DNA of 64,000 nt from Bacteroidota bacterium (lineage in GTDB: Bacteria; Bacteroidota; Bacteroidia; Bacteroidales; PUMT01): assembly GCA_003554865.1 (NCBI GenBank), contig PWHJ01000025.1:1-64000 (forward strand), given 5' to 3'. Positions 41,814-53,226 of this stretch are shown piece after piece. The notes below the pieces were generated by a model. That model was not told the origin of the DNA and searched no databases. It saw only the letters and a program-made list of their open reading frames with translations. The first letter of the stretch is position 1, and the number at the start of each line of letters is the position of its first letter. A program made the position numbers and the translations under genes.

Positions 41814-43213
41814 TTCATATTTAATTTTTCAGTTTTCAGCCGTTTTTCCAAAGGTCCGACAAGTTTGTCAATGTCTCCCGCCCCTATTGTTACAAGCAGA
41901 TCAAATTTGAAATTACCGATAATATTGAGCAATTCATTGTAATTACACATATACTTCTGTTTCAAATTAACTTCTTTAAAAATTATGCCCGAATTTACCC
42001 CTTCAATGGGAGCCTCCCTTGCCGGGTAAATATCGAGCAATATCAAACAATCCAGCATCTCCAGGCTCCGTGCAAATTCTTCGGCAAAATCCCTTGTACG
42101 GGAATAGAGATGAGGCTGAAATATGCCGGTAATTTTCCTGCCTGGATATATCTCCCTGAGTGAACTGATAAATGCATTAATTTCCTTAGGATGGTGTGCA
42201 TAATCATCGATAAACACTATTTCGGGAGTGTTTATCCGAACATCCATACGGCGGGACACACCCTGAAAACTTTTTACAGCTTTTTTTACCTCCTCCCGTT
42301 TTACCCCGTTTATCAAGGCAACAGCCGATGCTGCAATAATATTTTCCACGTTTATTAATCCGGGCACACCTGTTTCAAGGCCTGTTATATTCCCTGAAGG
42401 GGTAACAAGATCAAACCTGTATAAACCGTTGCCGGTAATTCGTAAATTGACAGCATAATAATCGGCTTCTTCTTTGAGAGAATAAGAAAATACATTAGGG
42501 CCGGTGGAGAGATTTAAAATACGGGTCACATCTTTGTGCAGGAGCAGATCACCTTTTTCTTTTGCAACTCCTGCAAATTTGGTGAACGTTTCCTTAAGCT
42601 CACCGAAGCTTTTGTATATGTCAAGATGATCGGTATCAACAGATGTGATTACTGCCGATTTCGGTGAAAGTCTCAAAAGGGAACGGTCAAACTCATCAGC
42701 TTCGGCAACTATTATATCCGAATTTTCAGCCATCAGGAAATTGGTATTGTAATTCCTGGAAATACCTCCCAAAAACGCGGTGCAGTCGACTTGCGACTGT
42801 TTAAAAATATGGGCGGCCATTGTTGAAACAGTTGTTTTACCATGTGTACCTGCAACCGCAACCCCGCAGGCATTGTTGAATATCTTTCCGAGCAATTCAG
42901 CCCTTTTGAGGAGGTTGTAGCCATTTTCGCTGAAATATTTCAAAAGAGGGTTGCCGGCCGGTACTGCAGGAGTATATACAACCATAGTGGTGCCCCGGTT
43001 TTCCGGGAGTTTAAACTCCACCGGCAACCGGTCGGGTTCAGAACCGTATGTCATAACAACACCCTCGCTTTTAAGCTGGTCTGTCAGTGCAGTTTGCATA
43101 CGGTCATACCCGGCCACATGTTTGCCGGTTTTTTTAAAATACCTGGCCAGGGCACTCATTCCAATACCACCTGCACCAATGAGATAAACATATTTGACCT
43201 TTTTAAGCTCCAC
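41810..43213 (-). CDS. murC: UDP-N-acetylmuramate--L-alanine ligase
   Basis: 467 aa; GAGGIGMSALARYF, GTHGKTTVSTM, DDYAHHPKEINAF. Confidence 0.97.
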   Translation of the reverse strand: MELKKVKYVYLIGAGGIGMSALARYFKKTGKHVAGYDRMQTALTDQLKSEGVVMTYGSEPDRLPVEFKLPENRGTTMVVYTPAVPAGNPLLKYFSENGYNLLKRAELLGKIFNNACGVAVAGTHGKTTVSTMAAHIFKQSQVDCTAFLGGISRNYNTNFLMAENSDIIVAEADEFDRSLLRLSPKSAVITSVDTDHLDIYKSFGELKETFTKFAGVAKEKGDLLLHKDVTRILNLSTGPNVFSYSLKEEADYYAVNLRITGNGLYRFDLVTPSGNITGLETGVPGLINVENIIAASAVALINGVKREEVKKAVKSFQGVSRRMDVRINTPEIVFIDDYAHHPKEINAFISSLREIYPGRKITGIFQPHLYSRTRDFAEEFARSLEMLDCLILLDIYPAREAPIEGVNSGIIFKEVNLKQKYMCNYNELLNIIGNFKFDLLVTIGAGDIDKLVGPLEKRLKTEKLNMK

Positions 43214-43220
43214 CTCTGCT

Positions 43221-44366
43221 TTACCTTTTTATATACGACAATATTATCTCTGTGATCTTTTCAGCCGAATCACTCACAGACATTGCTTTTGCATTATTTT
43301 TCAACATCTCCAGCTTATCATCGTCTTTTATAAGTGACAATAGCTGAGGGACCATTTTTTGCTCCGCTTCACTGTCAGAGACCATCAATGCGGCATTTTG
43401 CCTTACCATGGACATGGCGTTTTTTTTCTGATGATCGGCGGCAACATTTGAAGAAGGGACGAGAATGGAAGGTTTTCCGGCATTTTGCAGCTCGGAGACT
43501 GTCAATGCCCCTGCACGTGATACCACAAGATCGGCAGCCGCATAAGCCAGGTCCATCCGCTCTATAAAATCAAAAAGATAAATATTTGATGCACCTGAGT
43601 CTTGCAGATCAGAAAAAGCATCTTCATAATAATTCATGCCGCATTGCCACAGTATATCTATCCCGGCACAGCCAAGCCGGCCGAGATTTTGACGCATTAT
43701 TTTATTGATTATTCCGGCACCGCCGCTGCCGCCGAGAACAAGGAGAACTTTTTTATTCCCATTAAGACCGAAATAACTGTATGCATCACCTTTTTTCTTA
43801 TCTGCATTTTGCAAATCTTTTCTTACCGGGTTGCCGGTGAGAACAATCTTATCGGAAGGAAAATATTTTTCCATGCCGCCATAGGCAACACAAACCTTTC
43901 TGGCTTTTCTTGCAAGAAACCGGTTTGTTATGCCCGCATGGGAATTCTGCTCCTGCAATACAAGCGGCACATTACTGCGTAAAGCGGCCAATCCGACCGG
44001 TCCGCTTGCATATCCGCCCACCCCCACCACAACATCGGGCCTGAAAGATCTAACTATTTTACCGGCCTTTACCATACTTTTAAAAAGCTTCGTAAAAAAC
44101 TGTAAATTGCGAATCGAAAATGATCTGTGAAAACCCATAACCGGGATCCCCTCAATGCTGAAACCGGCCTCGGGCACTTTTTCCATCTCCATCCTCCCGT
44201 TTGCTCCCACAAACAATATTTCCAAAGCGGGATAAGCTTTCTTAAGCTCCCTGGCAATGGCTATTGCAGGGTAGACATGACCGCCGGTCCCGCCCCCGCT
44301 TATTATAACCCTGGCGCTTATGTTATCACCTTTTTTCATTGTATTTACAAAACTTTTTAAAGCCAA
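43221..44366 (-). CDS. murG: UDP-GlcNAc:lipid I N-acetylglucosaminyltransferase
   Basis: 381 aa; GGGTGGHVYPAIAIA, LVLGGSGGA, SRAGALTVSELQNAGKPSILVPS. Confidence 0.97.
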   Translation of the reverse strand: MALKSFVNTMKKGDNISARVIISGGGTGGHVYPAIAIARELKKAYPALEILFVGANGRMEMEKVPEAGFSIEGIPVMGFHRSFSIRNLQFFTKLFKSMVKAGKIVRSFRPDVVVGVGGYASGPVGLAALRSNVPLVLQEQNSHAGITNRFLARKARKVCVAYGGMEKYFPSDKIVLTGNPVRKDLQNADKKKGDAYSYFGLNGNKKVLLVLGGSGGAGIINKIMRQNLGRLGCAGIDILWQCGMNYYEDAFSDLQDSGASNIYLFDFIERMDLAYAAADLVVSRAGALTVSELQNAGKPSILVPSSNVAADHQKKNAMSMVRQNAALMVSDSEAEQKMVPQLLSLIKDDDKLEMLKNNAKAMSVSDSAEKITEIILSYIKR

Positions 44367-44369
44367 AAT

Positions 44370-45587
44370 TCATACATTAGGGTTTATGCTGGCAGAAATA
44401 TCTTCCGGCTCAATTCTCTGTTTAAGTATTGTTTCGGTATTTTCAACAAAATCTTCTCTTTTGTTGACACCATGACTAACACTCAGTATTATTCCAAATG
44501 CTATACTTGTGAACAGAAGAGAAGACCCTCCCATGCTGACAAGGGGAAGGGGCTGGCCTGTAACAGGCAGAAGGTTGACCGAGACAGCCATATTTATAAT
44601 AGCCTGGAAAACAATTATCAAAGTCAGGCCAATAGCAAGAAACGCCGGAAATGTGCGTTCACTTTTTCGCACAATCACACCGGCACGGTAAAGAAGCCAA
44701 AGGTAAAAAAACAATATTGTCACACCACCCACAAGACCATACTCTTCAACAATTATTGCATAAATAAAATCGGAATAGGGATAAGGCAAAAAGTTGCGCT
44801 GGGTGCTTTTGCCGGGACCCTTTCCAATGACCCCGCCGGTGGCAATTGCAATCTTCGACTGCTCAACCTGATAACTGTCGGTTTCCTCTGTCCCCACATA
44901 ATTGACAACCCTGCTTTTCCATGTACCTATCCGGCCTTCACTGTGGGTGTAAACGGCTACGGATATAAAAATGCCAACCAGCAGTATGCTGACACCCGCG
45001 AGCGATAGCAGATAGCGTGAGCGGATGCGTCCTATAAACATCAAAACCACACAAGTGGAAAAAAGAATAATTGCCGTTGAAAGATTTGCAGGCATGATCA
45101 AACCACAAACAATCAACACAGGCAGCAAAATGGCAAAAAATGAATGTTTCAGGTCTTTTATGTTGTTTTGTTTCATTGACAGCAACCTTGCAAGGTACAT
45201 CACAAGGGATATTTTTGCCAGGTCACTTGTCTGCAATGTTATCCCAAGTCCGGGAAGCGTAAGCCAGCGTGTAGCCTCGTTAATGCTTGTCCCCATGAAA
45301 AGGGTTACCACCAGCATGACGGTTGAAATAAGCAAAAATAACTGGGAAAGCTTTGAATAGAGCCTGTAGGGAATAAGATGAACCACATAAATGATAAACA
45401 GACCGAGCATCAGTATTGAAAAATGCTTTATTATATAGTATGCCGTGTTACCGCCCTGAAACCGGTAAGCAAGAGTGCCGGTTGAACTGTATACTGCAAG
45501 CAGTGAAACGATCGAAAGGAATATAATTACCGACCATATAACCTTGTCGCCTTTCAGGTATTTGTTGAATATTTCAGACATAACCAA
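44370..45587 (-). CDS. ftsW: SEDS-family glycosyltransferase FtsW
   Basis: 405 aa polytopic; GTSINEATRWLTLPGLGITLQTSDLAKISLVMYLA, PYPYSDFIYAIIVEEYGLVGG. Confidence 0.95.
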   Translation of the reverse strand: MVMSEIFNKYLKGDKVIWSVIIFLSIVSLLAVYSSTGTLAYRFQGGNTAYYIIKHFSILMLGLFIIYVVHLIPYRLYSKLSQLFLLISTVMLVVTLFMGTSINEATRWLTLPGLGITLQTSDLAKISLVMYLARLLSMKQNNIKDLKHSFFAILLPVLIVCGLIMPANLSTAIILFSTCVVLMFIGRIRSRYLLSLAGVSILLVGIFISVAVYTHSEGRIGTWKSRVVNYVGTEETDSYQVEQSKIAIATGGVIGKGPGKSTQRNFLPYPYSDFIYAIIVEEYGLVGGVTILFFYLWLLYRAGVIVRKSERTFPAFLAIGLTLIIVFQAIINMAVSVNLLPVTGQPLPLVSMGGSSLLFTSIAFGIILSVSHGVNKREDFVENTETILKQRIEPEDISASINPNV

Positions 45588-45591
45588 TTAT

Positions 45592-46932
45592 TTATAAATT
45601 TCTCACACACTTTTTAAATTGATTACCACGGTCTTCAAAGTTTTCAAACAGATCAAAACTTGCACATGCCGGCGACAGCAACACGGAGTCGCCCTCTTTT
45701 GCCAGGTAATAGGCACTCCTGACAGCCTCCTCCATAGAAGTTGCCTCCACTATTGTGGGAACAACATCAACAAAAGCAGAACGTATTTTGGAGTTATCCT
45801 TTCCAAGGCAAACAACAGCCCTGACCTTATCCTTCACAAGGGGAGAGATCATAGAATAATCATTCCCTTTGTCAACACCTCCGGCTATCCATACTACTCC
45901 TTTATGCATACTTTCAAGGGCATACCAGGTGGAGTTGATATTGGTCGCTTTTGAATCATTTATGAAATCGATCCCCCGGATACGCAAAACATGCTCCAGC
46001 CTGTGCTCTACCCCTTCAAAACCGGAAAGGCTTTCACGAATTATTTCTTTGCGGATCCTCAGGATCTGTCCGGTTATCCCCGCCGCCATAGAGTTATAAG
46101 TATTATGCCTTCCTTTCAGTGCCAAATCGTCTTTTAACATAATTAATTTGTCGTTTATGGTTTTTATGACAATATTTTTACTTTCCAGCCATGCACCCTG
46201 ATTACCCGGCAGCTTTTCAATTGAAAACGGCAAAAGCTGCGCCTGTATATCTCTTTTTTGCACCTCTTCGTTCAACACAGGATCATCGATACAATAAACA
46301 AAAAAGTTTTCCCGGCTCAGATTTTTTGCAATGCGGAACTTTGAATCTGTATAAACACCCATATCGTTGCCGTAACGGTCAAGGTGATCAGGAGTTATGT
46401 TCATTAAAACTGCAATATGGGGATTGAAACTTACAATCCCGTCAAGCTGAAAACTGCTGAGCTCGATAACATAGAAATCATAATCGGCTTCAGCCACCTG
46501 CATTGAAAAACTTTTTCCCACATTTCCGGCAAGTGCCACATTCAGTCCGGCCTTTTTCAATATATCGTATATTAGCAATGCAGTAGTTGTCTTTCCGTTG
46601 CTGCCGGTAACACCGATTTTAATACCGGAAGCGAATCGTGAGGCAAACTCTATTTCTGAAATAACGGGCACTCCTTTTTCATAAAGACTGCGCACTATGG
46701 GGATATTGTCAGGTATACCGGGACTCTTAACCACCTCGCGGGCATTCATGACAGAGGCGGCTGAATGTTTCCCCTCCTCCCACTCAATACCGCTGGCAAC
46801 AAGAATATCCCGGTATAAAGGCTTTATAACCCCCGAATCCGAGAGGAATACATCATACCCCTTTTTCTTTGCCAGAACAGCGCAACCGGTTCCGCTTTCA
46901 CCTCCGCCCAGTATGACTACTTTTTTATCCAT
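45592..46932 (-). CDS. murD: UDP-N-acetylmuramoylalanine--D-glutamate ligase
   Basis: 446 aa; GSNGKTTTALL, NITPDHLDRYG, FINDSKATN, LLSPACASFDLFENFEDRGNQF. Confidence 0.97.
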   Translation of the reverse strand: MDKKVVILGGGESGTGCAVLAKKKGYDVFLSDSGVIKPLYRDILVASGIEWEEGKHSAASVMNAREVVKSPGIPDNIPIVRSLYEKGVPVISEIEFASRFASGIKIGVTGSNGKTTTALLIYDILKKAGLNVALAGNVGKSFSMQVAEADYDFYVIELSSFQLDGIVSFNPHIAVLMNITPDHLDRYGNDMGVYTDSKFRIAKNLSRENFFVYCIDDPVLNEEVQKRDIQAQLLPFSIEKLPGNQGAWLESKNIVIKTINDKLIMLKDDLALKGRHNTYNSMAAGITGQILRIRKEIIRESLSGFEGVEHRLEHVLRIRGIDFINDSKATNINSTWYALESMHKGVVWIAGGVDKGNDYSMISPLVKDKVRAVVCLGKDNSKIRSAFVDVVPTIVEATSMEEAVRSAYYLAKEGDSVLLSPACASFDLFENFEDRGNQFKKCVRNL

Positions 46933-46945
46933 TCAGCAATAATTA

Positions 46946-48196
46946 TTATCTTACCTTTAAAGTAAGTACCGCAAGAACAGCCAGAAAGATCCCTACAATC
47001 CAGAAACGTGTAACTATCTTCGCCTCCGGGTAACCCTTCAGCTGATAATGATGATGAAGAGGCGCCATTTTGAATATCCTCCTTCCTTCACCATATTTCC
47101 TTTTGGTGTATTTGAAATAACCCACCTGTATGAGTACCGAAAGACTTTCAACAAAAAAGACACCGCAGAGGATAGGTATCAGCAACTCTTTTCTTATTAG
47201 AATAGCATAAACAGCAATAATACCTCCGATTGACAGGCTGCCGGTGTCGCCCATAAATACCTGTGCCGGATATGAATTATACCATAAAAACCCGATAGCC
47301 GCACCGGTAAAAGCGCTCATGAATATAACAAGCTCTCCGGTATAGGGTATATACATAATATTGAGATAATCGGCATATATAATGTTACCTGACAGATATG
47401 CAAGTATTCCGAGGGTAATCCCGATGATTGTAGACAACCCCGTTGCCAGTCCATCGAGCCCGTCAGTCATATTGGCTCCGTTTGAAACGGCTGTTACCAC
47501 TATTATTATTACTATTACAAAAACAACCCACCCCCACTTGCCAGCCTTCTCCCCGAGAAACCATAAAAACTTTGAATAATCAAGCTCATTGTCTTTCAAA
47601 AAAGGTATTGTAGTTATGGTATCCTTTACGTCCCGGGTAACATATCCGGAAGAGCGGGTTACCTCCTCATAAGTCTGGGCTTCTTCAATCCCCTCCTGCT
47701 CCTCATCCATCATAACCCTTTCACGTACAACAATGTCGCTGCTCAAATACATTGTCAATCCGACAACCAGCCCGAGAGTAACCTGGCCCAGTATTTTAAG
47801 CTTCCCGCTCAGGCCCTCCTTATCCTTTTTGAATACCTTTATATAGTCATCGGCAAAACCGACCAGTCCGAGCCAGATAGTTGTGAAAATCATAAGCCGG
47901 ACATACACGTTTTCAAGATTTCCAAACAAAAGTGTGGGGATCAGAATTGAGATAAGTATAATTATCCCGCCCATTGTGGGTGTACCCTCTTTGCGCAGCT
48001 GCCCTTCCAGTCCGAGATCCCTGATACCCTCACCTATCTGCTGCCTCTGCAAATATTTTATCACGCCTTTGCCAAACAAAAGAGAAATGGCCAGCGAAGT
48101 TATAACAGCCATTGCAGAACGGAAGGTTATGAACTGAAATACTCCCGCTCCCGGAAAATCTATACTTTGTAACCAGTCAAACAAATAATGCAGCAT
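46946..48196 (-). CDS. mraY: Phospho-N-acetylmuramoyl-pentapeptide transferase
   Basis: 416 aa; [53 protein letters not shown]. Confidence 0.97.
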   Translation of the reverse strand: MLHYLFDWLQSIDFPGAGVFQFITFRSAMAVITSLAISLLFGKGVIKYLQRQQIGEGIRDLGLEGQLRKEGTPTMGGIIILISILIPTLLFGNLENVYVRLMIFTTIWLGLVGFADDYIKVFKKDKEGLSGKLKILGQVTLGLVVGLTMYLSSDIVVRERVMMDEEQEGIEEAQTYEEVTRSSGYVTRDVKDTITTIPFLKDNELDYSKFLWFLGEKAGKWGWVVFVIVIIIVVTAVSNGANMTDGLDGLATGLSTIIGITLGILAYLSGNIIYADYLNIMYIPYTGELVIFMSAFTGAAIGFLWYNSYPAQVFMGDTGSLSIGGIIAVYAILIRKELLIPILCGVFFVESLSVLIQVGYFKYTKRKYGEGRRIFKMAPLHHHYQLKGYPEAKIVTRFWIVGIFLAVLAVLTLKVR

Positions 48197-48200
48197 TATA

Positions 48201-49667
48201 CTATTTTTTTGCTGTAGTTTTGAATATTGATTCTATAACTTCCCTGTCATCAAAATGATAACGCTCACCTTTTACTTCCTGATATGTTTCATGGCCTTTA
48301 CCAGCAACCAGGACAATGTCACCGGGGGAAGCCATCATACATCCGGTCTTTATGGCTTCCGCCCTCCCTGTAATGCTAAGCACTTTTGACATCTGATCTT
48401 TTTCAACACCTTCCATCATATCCCTTATGATCACTTCGGGATCTTCATTGCGTGGATTGTCGGAGGTGAGTATCACAATATCGCTGAAACTAATTGCTAT
48501 GCCAGCCATAACAGGCCGCTTGGCTTTATCCCTGTCACCTCCTGATCCTACGACGGTTATAACACGCTGTTGTTTGTTTTTAAGCTTGTCTACAGTTTTT
48601 AATACATTTTCCAGTGCATCGGGTGTGTGTGCATAATCCACTATTGCGGTCACATTATTATCCGAACGGATATATTCGAATCTCCCGGGCACCATGTTAA
48701 ACGAGCTGGCAATCTGAAGCACCCTCTCCCTGTCAGCTCCAAGCAAATCAGAAACAGCATATATCCCCAGCAAATTGTAAGCATTGAACTCACCTATAAG
48801 GTGGGTCCACAACTCGGTGCCTTCAATATTGATAAGGGTCCCGTCAAAGCGGCTCTCAACTATTCTGGCCTTATAATCGGCCATAGACCTGACTGCAAAA
48901 GTTTTTTGCTGCGCCACGGTATTTTGAACAATTACGGAAGCATTTTTGTCGTCGGCATTTACCAGGGCAAACGCATTTTGGGGAAGATTATCAAAAAACT
49001 CTTTTTTAGATCTCAAGTAGCTTGCAAAATCACTGTGATAATCAATATGGTCATGAGTTATATTGGTAAAAACAGCGCCAGTAAAAAAAAGTCCGGAAAT
49101 CCTTTTCTGGGCGATGGAATGAGAGCTGACCTCCATGAAACAATATTCACAACCCCGGGAGACCATTTCTCCGAGAAGCCGCTGAAGCATCAGTGAATCC
49201 GGCGTAGTATAAAAAGCGGGGATACTACTGTCATTAATAAAATAATTTACCGTTGAGATCAAACCCGCTTTATACCCAAGCTGCCTGAAAAGCCTGTGCA
49301 GGAGAACCACTGTGGTTGTCTTTCCGTTTGTGCCGGTTACACCAACCACCTTTAATTGCTTTGAGGGATATCCATAAAACGCGGAGGCTATTTTCCCCAT
49401 TTCCCGGGCCGTATCCCCAACCCTTATGTATGTAATGTTCCCCGGCCTCTGCTGAGGCAGTTTTTCACAAACAACTGCAACCGCCCCCTTCTCTGTAGCT
49501 TCGTTAATATAATCATGACCGTCATATGCCATACCTTTTACAGCAAAAAACAGACACCCTTTTTCAGCCTTTCTTGAATCGGATACCAAAGAGCTAACCT
49601 CTTTGTCCTCATCTCCGGTAATTTCCACAACTTCGGCCGGAATTATTATTTCATTCAATTTTGGCAT
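48201..49667 (-). CDS. murE: UDP-MurNAc-tripeptide synthetase
   Basis: 488 aa; [36 protein letters not shown]. Confidence 0.97.
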   Translation of the reverse strand: MPKLNEIIIPAEVVEITGDEDKEVSSLVSDSRKAEKGCLFFAVKGMAYDGHDYINEATEKGAVAVVCEKLPQQRPGNITYIRVGDTAREMGKIASAFYGYPSKQLKVVGVTGTNGKTTTVVLLHRLFRQLGYKAGLISTVNYFINDSSIPAFYTTPDSLMLQRLLGEMVSRGCEYCFMEVSSHSIAQKRISGLFFTGAVFTNITHDHIDYHSDFASYLRSKKEFFDNLPQNAFALVNADDKNASVIVQNTVAQQKTFAVRSMADYKARIVESRFDGTLINIEGTELWTHLIGEFNAYNLLGIYAVSDLLGADRERVLQIASSFNMVPGRFEYIRSDNNVTAIVDYAHTPDALENVLKTVDKLKNKQQRVITVVGSGGDRDKAKRPVMAGIAISFSDIVILTSDNPRNEDPEVIIRDMMEGVEKDQMSKVLSITGRAEAIKTGCMMASPGDIVLVAGKGHETYQEVKGERYHFDDREVIESIFKTTAKK

Positions 49668-49689
49668 TAGCAGCTCATTTTAAATTAAC

Positions 49690-51840
49690 TCATTCATTTC
49701 GGCTCATCCTGATAACAATCCTGTCTCCCTCGCTTATATGTTTGCCCGGCGCCAGAGACTGGTCAGCCACCCTGCCCCTGCCCCTTGCCTCCACCTTTAA
49801 TCCTTCATTTTCAAGAAGATAAACTGCATCCTTGAGAGACATATCAACCACATTAGGTACTGTTCCCGGTATATGCATTATCTGTCTCAGCTCAACTAAC
49901 GAATCGCGCCTGAAGGTTGAAACCCACGGGGAAATTTCACCGCTGTCGTTATCGTCATCATTATTATTGCCTGCCATCATATATTTAATGTTCAAAGTGG
50001 CTAAAACATTGCTCAGATCTGAAAAATTTCCGGATTTGGAAAAAGGAGGCTCTGAAAGACCGTCGGCCTTTTGGAGGGGATCGTGCATATCCAGTCTGGT
50101 GGCATATACCTTATCGGCAATTTCCCTGAATACAGGGCCGGCAACCAGATTGCCGTAATAAACATTTTTGGTGGGTGAATTGACAACCACTATACATGAA
50201 TACATCGGATCATCTGCAGGAAAATAGCCAACAAATGAGGCCTGATAGCTGACCATTTCATCGCGACGATATCCGTACTTTTCATTGGCTATCTGGGCTG
50301 TTCCGGTTTTTCCGGCTATACTGTACTGGGTATTTCTCAAATTGCTTGCAGTACCGCTATCGACCACACCCTCAAGCATACTCTGGACACTCTTTATTGT
50401 GGAGGGTGAAGCAACTGAAGAATTTATAATTTCAGTGGGTATTTTCCTGAGCGTCTCACCGTGTGATTTGATGGCTGAGGCAAACCTGGGGCGAACCATT
50501 TTCCCGTCATTGGCAATTGCATTGTAAAATGCAAGAATCTGCAGCGGGGTTAGCCTTACTTCATACCCGATTGACATCATTGGCAATGAAACACCCGACC
50601 ACAAATTATCACCCGGATACTTAATTTCCGGTGCTCCCTCCCCCCTTATCTCCACCCCGAGCTTTTCATTCAGATTCATCTCATAGAGGTGATTAATGAA
50701 ATCTCTTTCATTTCGACCATAATACTGATCTATCAATTTGGCAACTCCCACATTGGAGGAAACTTCAAAAGCCTCCCTTACGGAAATTTTGCCCAGGCCT
50801 CCTTCCTCTCCGTCTGATATCGTCTGGTCGTAAAAGCTTACTCTGCCGTCACCGGTATCAACTGAATCTGACGGACTTACAAAACCGTCTTCCATTGCCG
50901 CCATCAGTGACATAAGCTTGAAGGTTGAACCCGGCTCCGTACTTTCACCAACGGCAAAATTATAAGCTTCAGAATAACTTCCGTCACTGTTTCTTTTAAG
51001 GTTGGCTATAGCCTTAACCTTACCAGTTTGCACCTCCATTAAAACAGCTGTGCCGTGATTTGCCCTGTGACGCCTCAATTGTCTCAAAAGAGCGTTGGTA
51101 GCCACATCCTGCACCTCTACATCTATTGTTGATACTACATCATAGCCGTCCCTGGGCTCAACCTCATTGCGGTCATTAAGGGGCATCCAAACATTCCCCG
51201 ATATCCTCTGCATCAGTTTCAGACCGACTACCCCGCTTAAATGCTCATCATATGCCCCTTCAATACCAACTACATTCCCTCCCTCGTCTTTGGTTGTATA
51301 ACCTATTGTCCTTGAGGCAAGATTGCCGTGTGGCAATATGCGCCTGTCATTCTGAACCACTATCAGTCCACCGGTATTTCTGCCCAGACGAAACATAGGC
51401 AAGTTTTTAACCTCGCTGAGCTTATTGAATGAGACACCTCTTTTGATCAGGTAATAACGCCTGTTTTCCCGCCTTGCCTGTAAAAGTTCACTCTTATAGG
51501 CAGATGCCGGTTTGTCGCCAAATAACCGTTGCAATCCCAGGGCAAGTGAATCAATATTTGAATAGAAAATCTCATCAGTGAGTCCTCTTGCCCTGAGATC
51601 CACCCTTATATCGTAATAGGGAAGCGACGTGGAAAGCAGGCGGTTATTGGCATCATAAATATCCCCCCTGTTAGGCTCAATAATAATATCCCTTAAAATA
51701 AGATTTTCAGCCTTTTCTTCCCATTTAGCACCCTCTGCAAACTGAATCCAGAAAATCTTACCGATTATAACAAGTGCAAAAGCCAGCACAAAGATATAAA
51801 CAATTCCTACACGCCATATTATGTCTTTTTTCAGTGACAT
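49690..51840 (-). CDS. ftsI: Penicillin-binding protein FtsI/PBP3 with C-terminal PASTA domain
   Basis: 716 aa; EPGSTFKLM (SxxK), SSN, KTGTAQ motifs, PASTA-like tail GTVPNVVDMSLKDAVYLLENEGLKVEARGRGRV. Confidence 0.95.
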   Translation of the reverse strand: MSLKKDIIWRVGIVYIFVLAFALVIIGKIFWIQFAEGAKWEEKAENLILRDIIIEPNRGDIYDANNRLLSTSLPYYDIRVDLRARGLTDEIFYSNIDSLALGLQRLFGDKPASAYKSELLQARRENRRYYLIKRGVSFNKLSEVKNLPMFRLGRNTGGLIVVQNDRRILPHGNLASRTIGYTTKDEGGNVVGIEGAYDEHLSGVVGLKLMQRISGNVWMPLNDRNEVEPRDGYDVVSTIDVEVQDVATNALLRQLRRHRANHGTAVLMEVQTGKVKAIANLKRNSDGSYSEAYNFAVGESTEPGSTFKLMSLMAAMEDGFVSPSDSVDTGDGRVSFYDQTISDGEEGGLGKISVREAFEVSSNVGVAKLIDQYYGRNERDFINHLYEMNLNEKLGVEIRGEGAPEIKYPGDNLWSGVSLPMMSIGYEVRLTPLQILAFYNAIANDGKMVRPRFASAIKSHGETLRKIPTEIINSSVASPSTIKSVQSMLEGVVDSGTASNLRNTQYSIAGKTGTAQIANEKYGYRRDEMVSYQASFVGYFPADDPMYSCIVVVNSPTKNVYYGNLVAGPVFREIADKVYATRLDMHDPLQKADGLSEPPFSKSGNFSDLSNVLATLNIKYMMAGNNNDDDNDSGEISPWVSTFRRDSLVELRQIMHIPGTVPNVVDMSLKDAVYLLENEGLKVEARGRGRVADQSLAPGKHISEGDRIVIRMSRNE

Positions 51841-51847
51841 AGCACAA

Positions 51848-52237
51848 TTATTCTTTTACAACAATTTTTACAGGTGGCTCCAAAGATTCCTCAATATCGA
51901 GATCCTCCTTTTCAAGCAACCTTAGCACTTCCGACTGCCTGCTGATATCCATCAATTCGGCAGAAACGGTTATGGCCTTGGCACGCAAGTGCTGCAGCTC
52001 AGACTGAAGCTCACTTTCCTGTCTGACAAGCTTTTCGGCATGATAGCGATTTCCAATGTAGATAAATGCAAGCAGGGTCAAAAAAACGATATAAGGAAGC
52101 TGCCTTATCACAGAACTGCGGGTTATAAGGCTCCCGTCTATGAGTTCCTTTAAAAACCCTTTTCCAGAAGGTTTATGATCGTGTTGTTCCTGTTTTCTCT
52201 CTTCTTCAAATTCTATTTGTTCACCGTAAAGAGACAT
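51848..52237 (-). CDS. ftsL: FtsL-like division protein
   Basis: 129 aa; single TM followed by coiled coil, between rsmH and ftsI. Confidence 0.8.
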   Translation of the reverse strand: MSLYGEQIEFEEERKQEQHDHKPSGKGFLKELIDGSLITRSSVIRQLPYIVFLTLLAFIYIGNRYHAEKLVRQESELQSELQHLRAKAITVSAELMDISRQSEVLRLLEKEDLDIEESLEPPVKIVVKE

Positions 52238-52305
52238 AACCGTATTTTTTTATTTATCCAACCAATAAACAATTATTTCTGGTGAGTTTGCCTCAACAAT
52301 TTCAA

Positions 52306-53223
52306 CTAAAAAACGCGCTCTGCAATTCTCAGCCTGGCACTGCGCGCCCTGTTGTTTTCTTTAATCTGTGATTCATCCGGAACTATCACCTTTCTGTTAA
52401 CCGGCCGGAAAGGTGATTTCGGTTCACCGTAAAAATCTCTTTCCAGCTTTCCCTCTACATTTCCGGCCCTCATAAAATTCTTGACTAACCTGTCTTCGAG
52501 AGAATGATAAGAAATAACTACCAACCTGCCGCCCTTTTTCAGAGTTGAGAGAGTTTCGCCGAGCATCTCCCTGAGCGAATCAACTTCTTTGTTTATCTCT
52601 ATACGGAGCGCCTGAAACACCTTTGCATAATATTTATTCCGTTGTCTGGGCGAAATTCTTTCCGGAATACAACTGTCAACTATCCTCACCAGACCCTGAA
52701 TTTCTTTAATGGGCTGCTTTTCCCTTGTCTCTGCAATTGCCCGTGAAAGCTTCCTGCTATTTTTCAGCTCTCCGTACCGGAAAAAAACCTCTGCCAATTG
52801 CTCCGGCTTATAACCGTTTACAACATCGGCGGCCGTTGTTGAGCTGCTCTTGTTCATTCTCATATCCAGAGGCCCTTCCATACTGAAGGAAAAACCTCTT
52901 TCCGGTTCATCGAAATGATGGGAAGATACTCCCAGGTCAGCGAGTATACCATCAACTTCATAAATTTCATAATAACGCAAATAGTTTCGAAAAAACCGGA
53001 AATTGCCGCTTATGAACAAAAACCTTTTGTCATTAATTTTTTCTGCCTCGGTCATACTGTCCTGATCCTGATCAAAAGCAACAAGGCGCCCCCCTTTCAG
53101 CTTTTTCAGGATTTCCGCAGAATGGCCTCCCCCGCCGAATGTGAGATCAACATAAACTCCCCCCTGACGAAGCGCCAATCCGTCAATGCTTTCCCTTAAA
53201 AGAACAGGTTTGTGATAAGCCAT
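52306..53223 (-). CDS. rsmH: 16S rRNA (cytosine1402-N4)-methyltransferase RsmH (MraW)
   Basis: 305 aa; HKPVLLRESIDGL, DLTFGGGGHS, ADLGVSSHHFDEPERGFSF, ISYHSLEDRLVKNF. Confidence 0.97.
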   Translation of the reverse strand: MAYHKPVLLRESIDGLALRQGGVYVDLTFGGGGHSAEILKKLKGGRLVAFDQDQDSMTEAEKINDKRFLFISGNFRFFRNYLRYYEIYEVDGILADLGVSSHHFDEPERGFSFSMEGPLDMRMNKSSSTTAADVVNGYKPEQLAEVFFRYGELKNSRKLSRAIAETREKQPIKEIQGLVRIVDSCIPERISPRQRNKYYAKVFQALRIEINKEVDSLREMLGETLSTLKKGGRLVVISYHSLEDRLVKNFMRAGNVEGKLERDFYGEPKSPFRPVNRKVIVPDESQIKENNRARSARLRIAERVF

Positions 53224-53226
53224 TGC

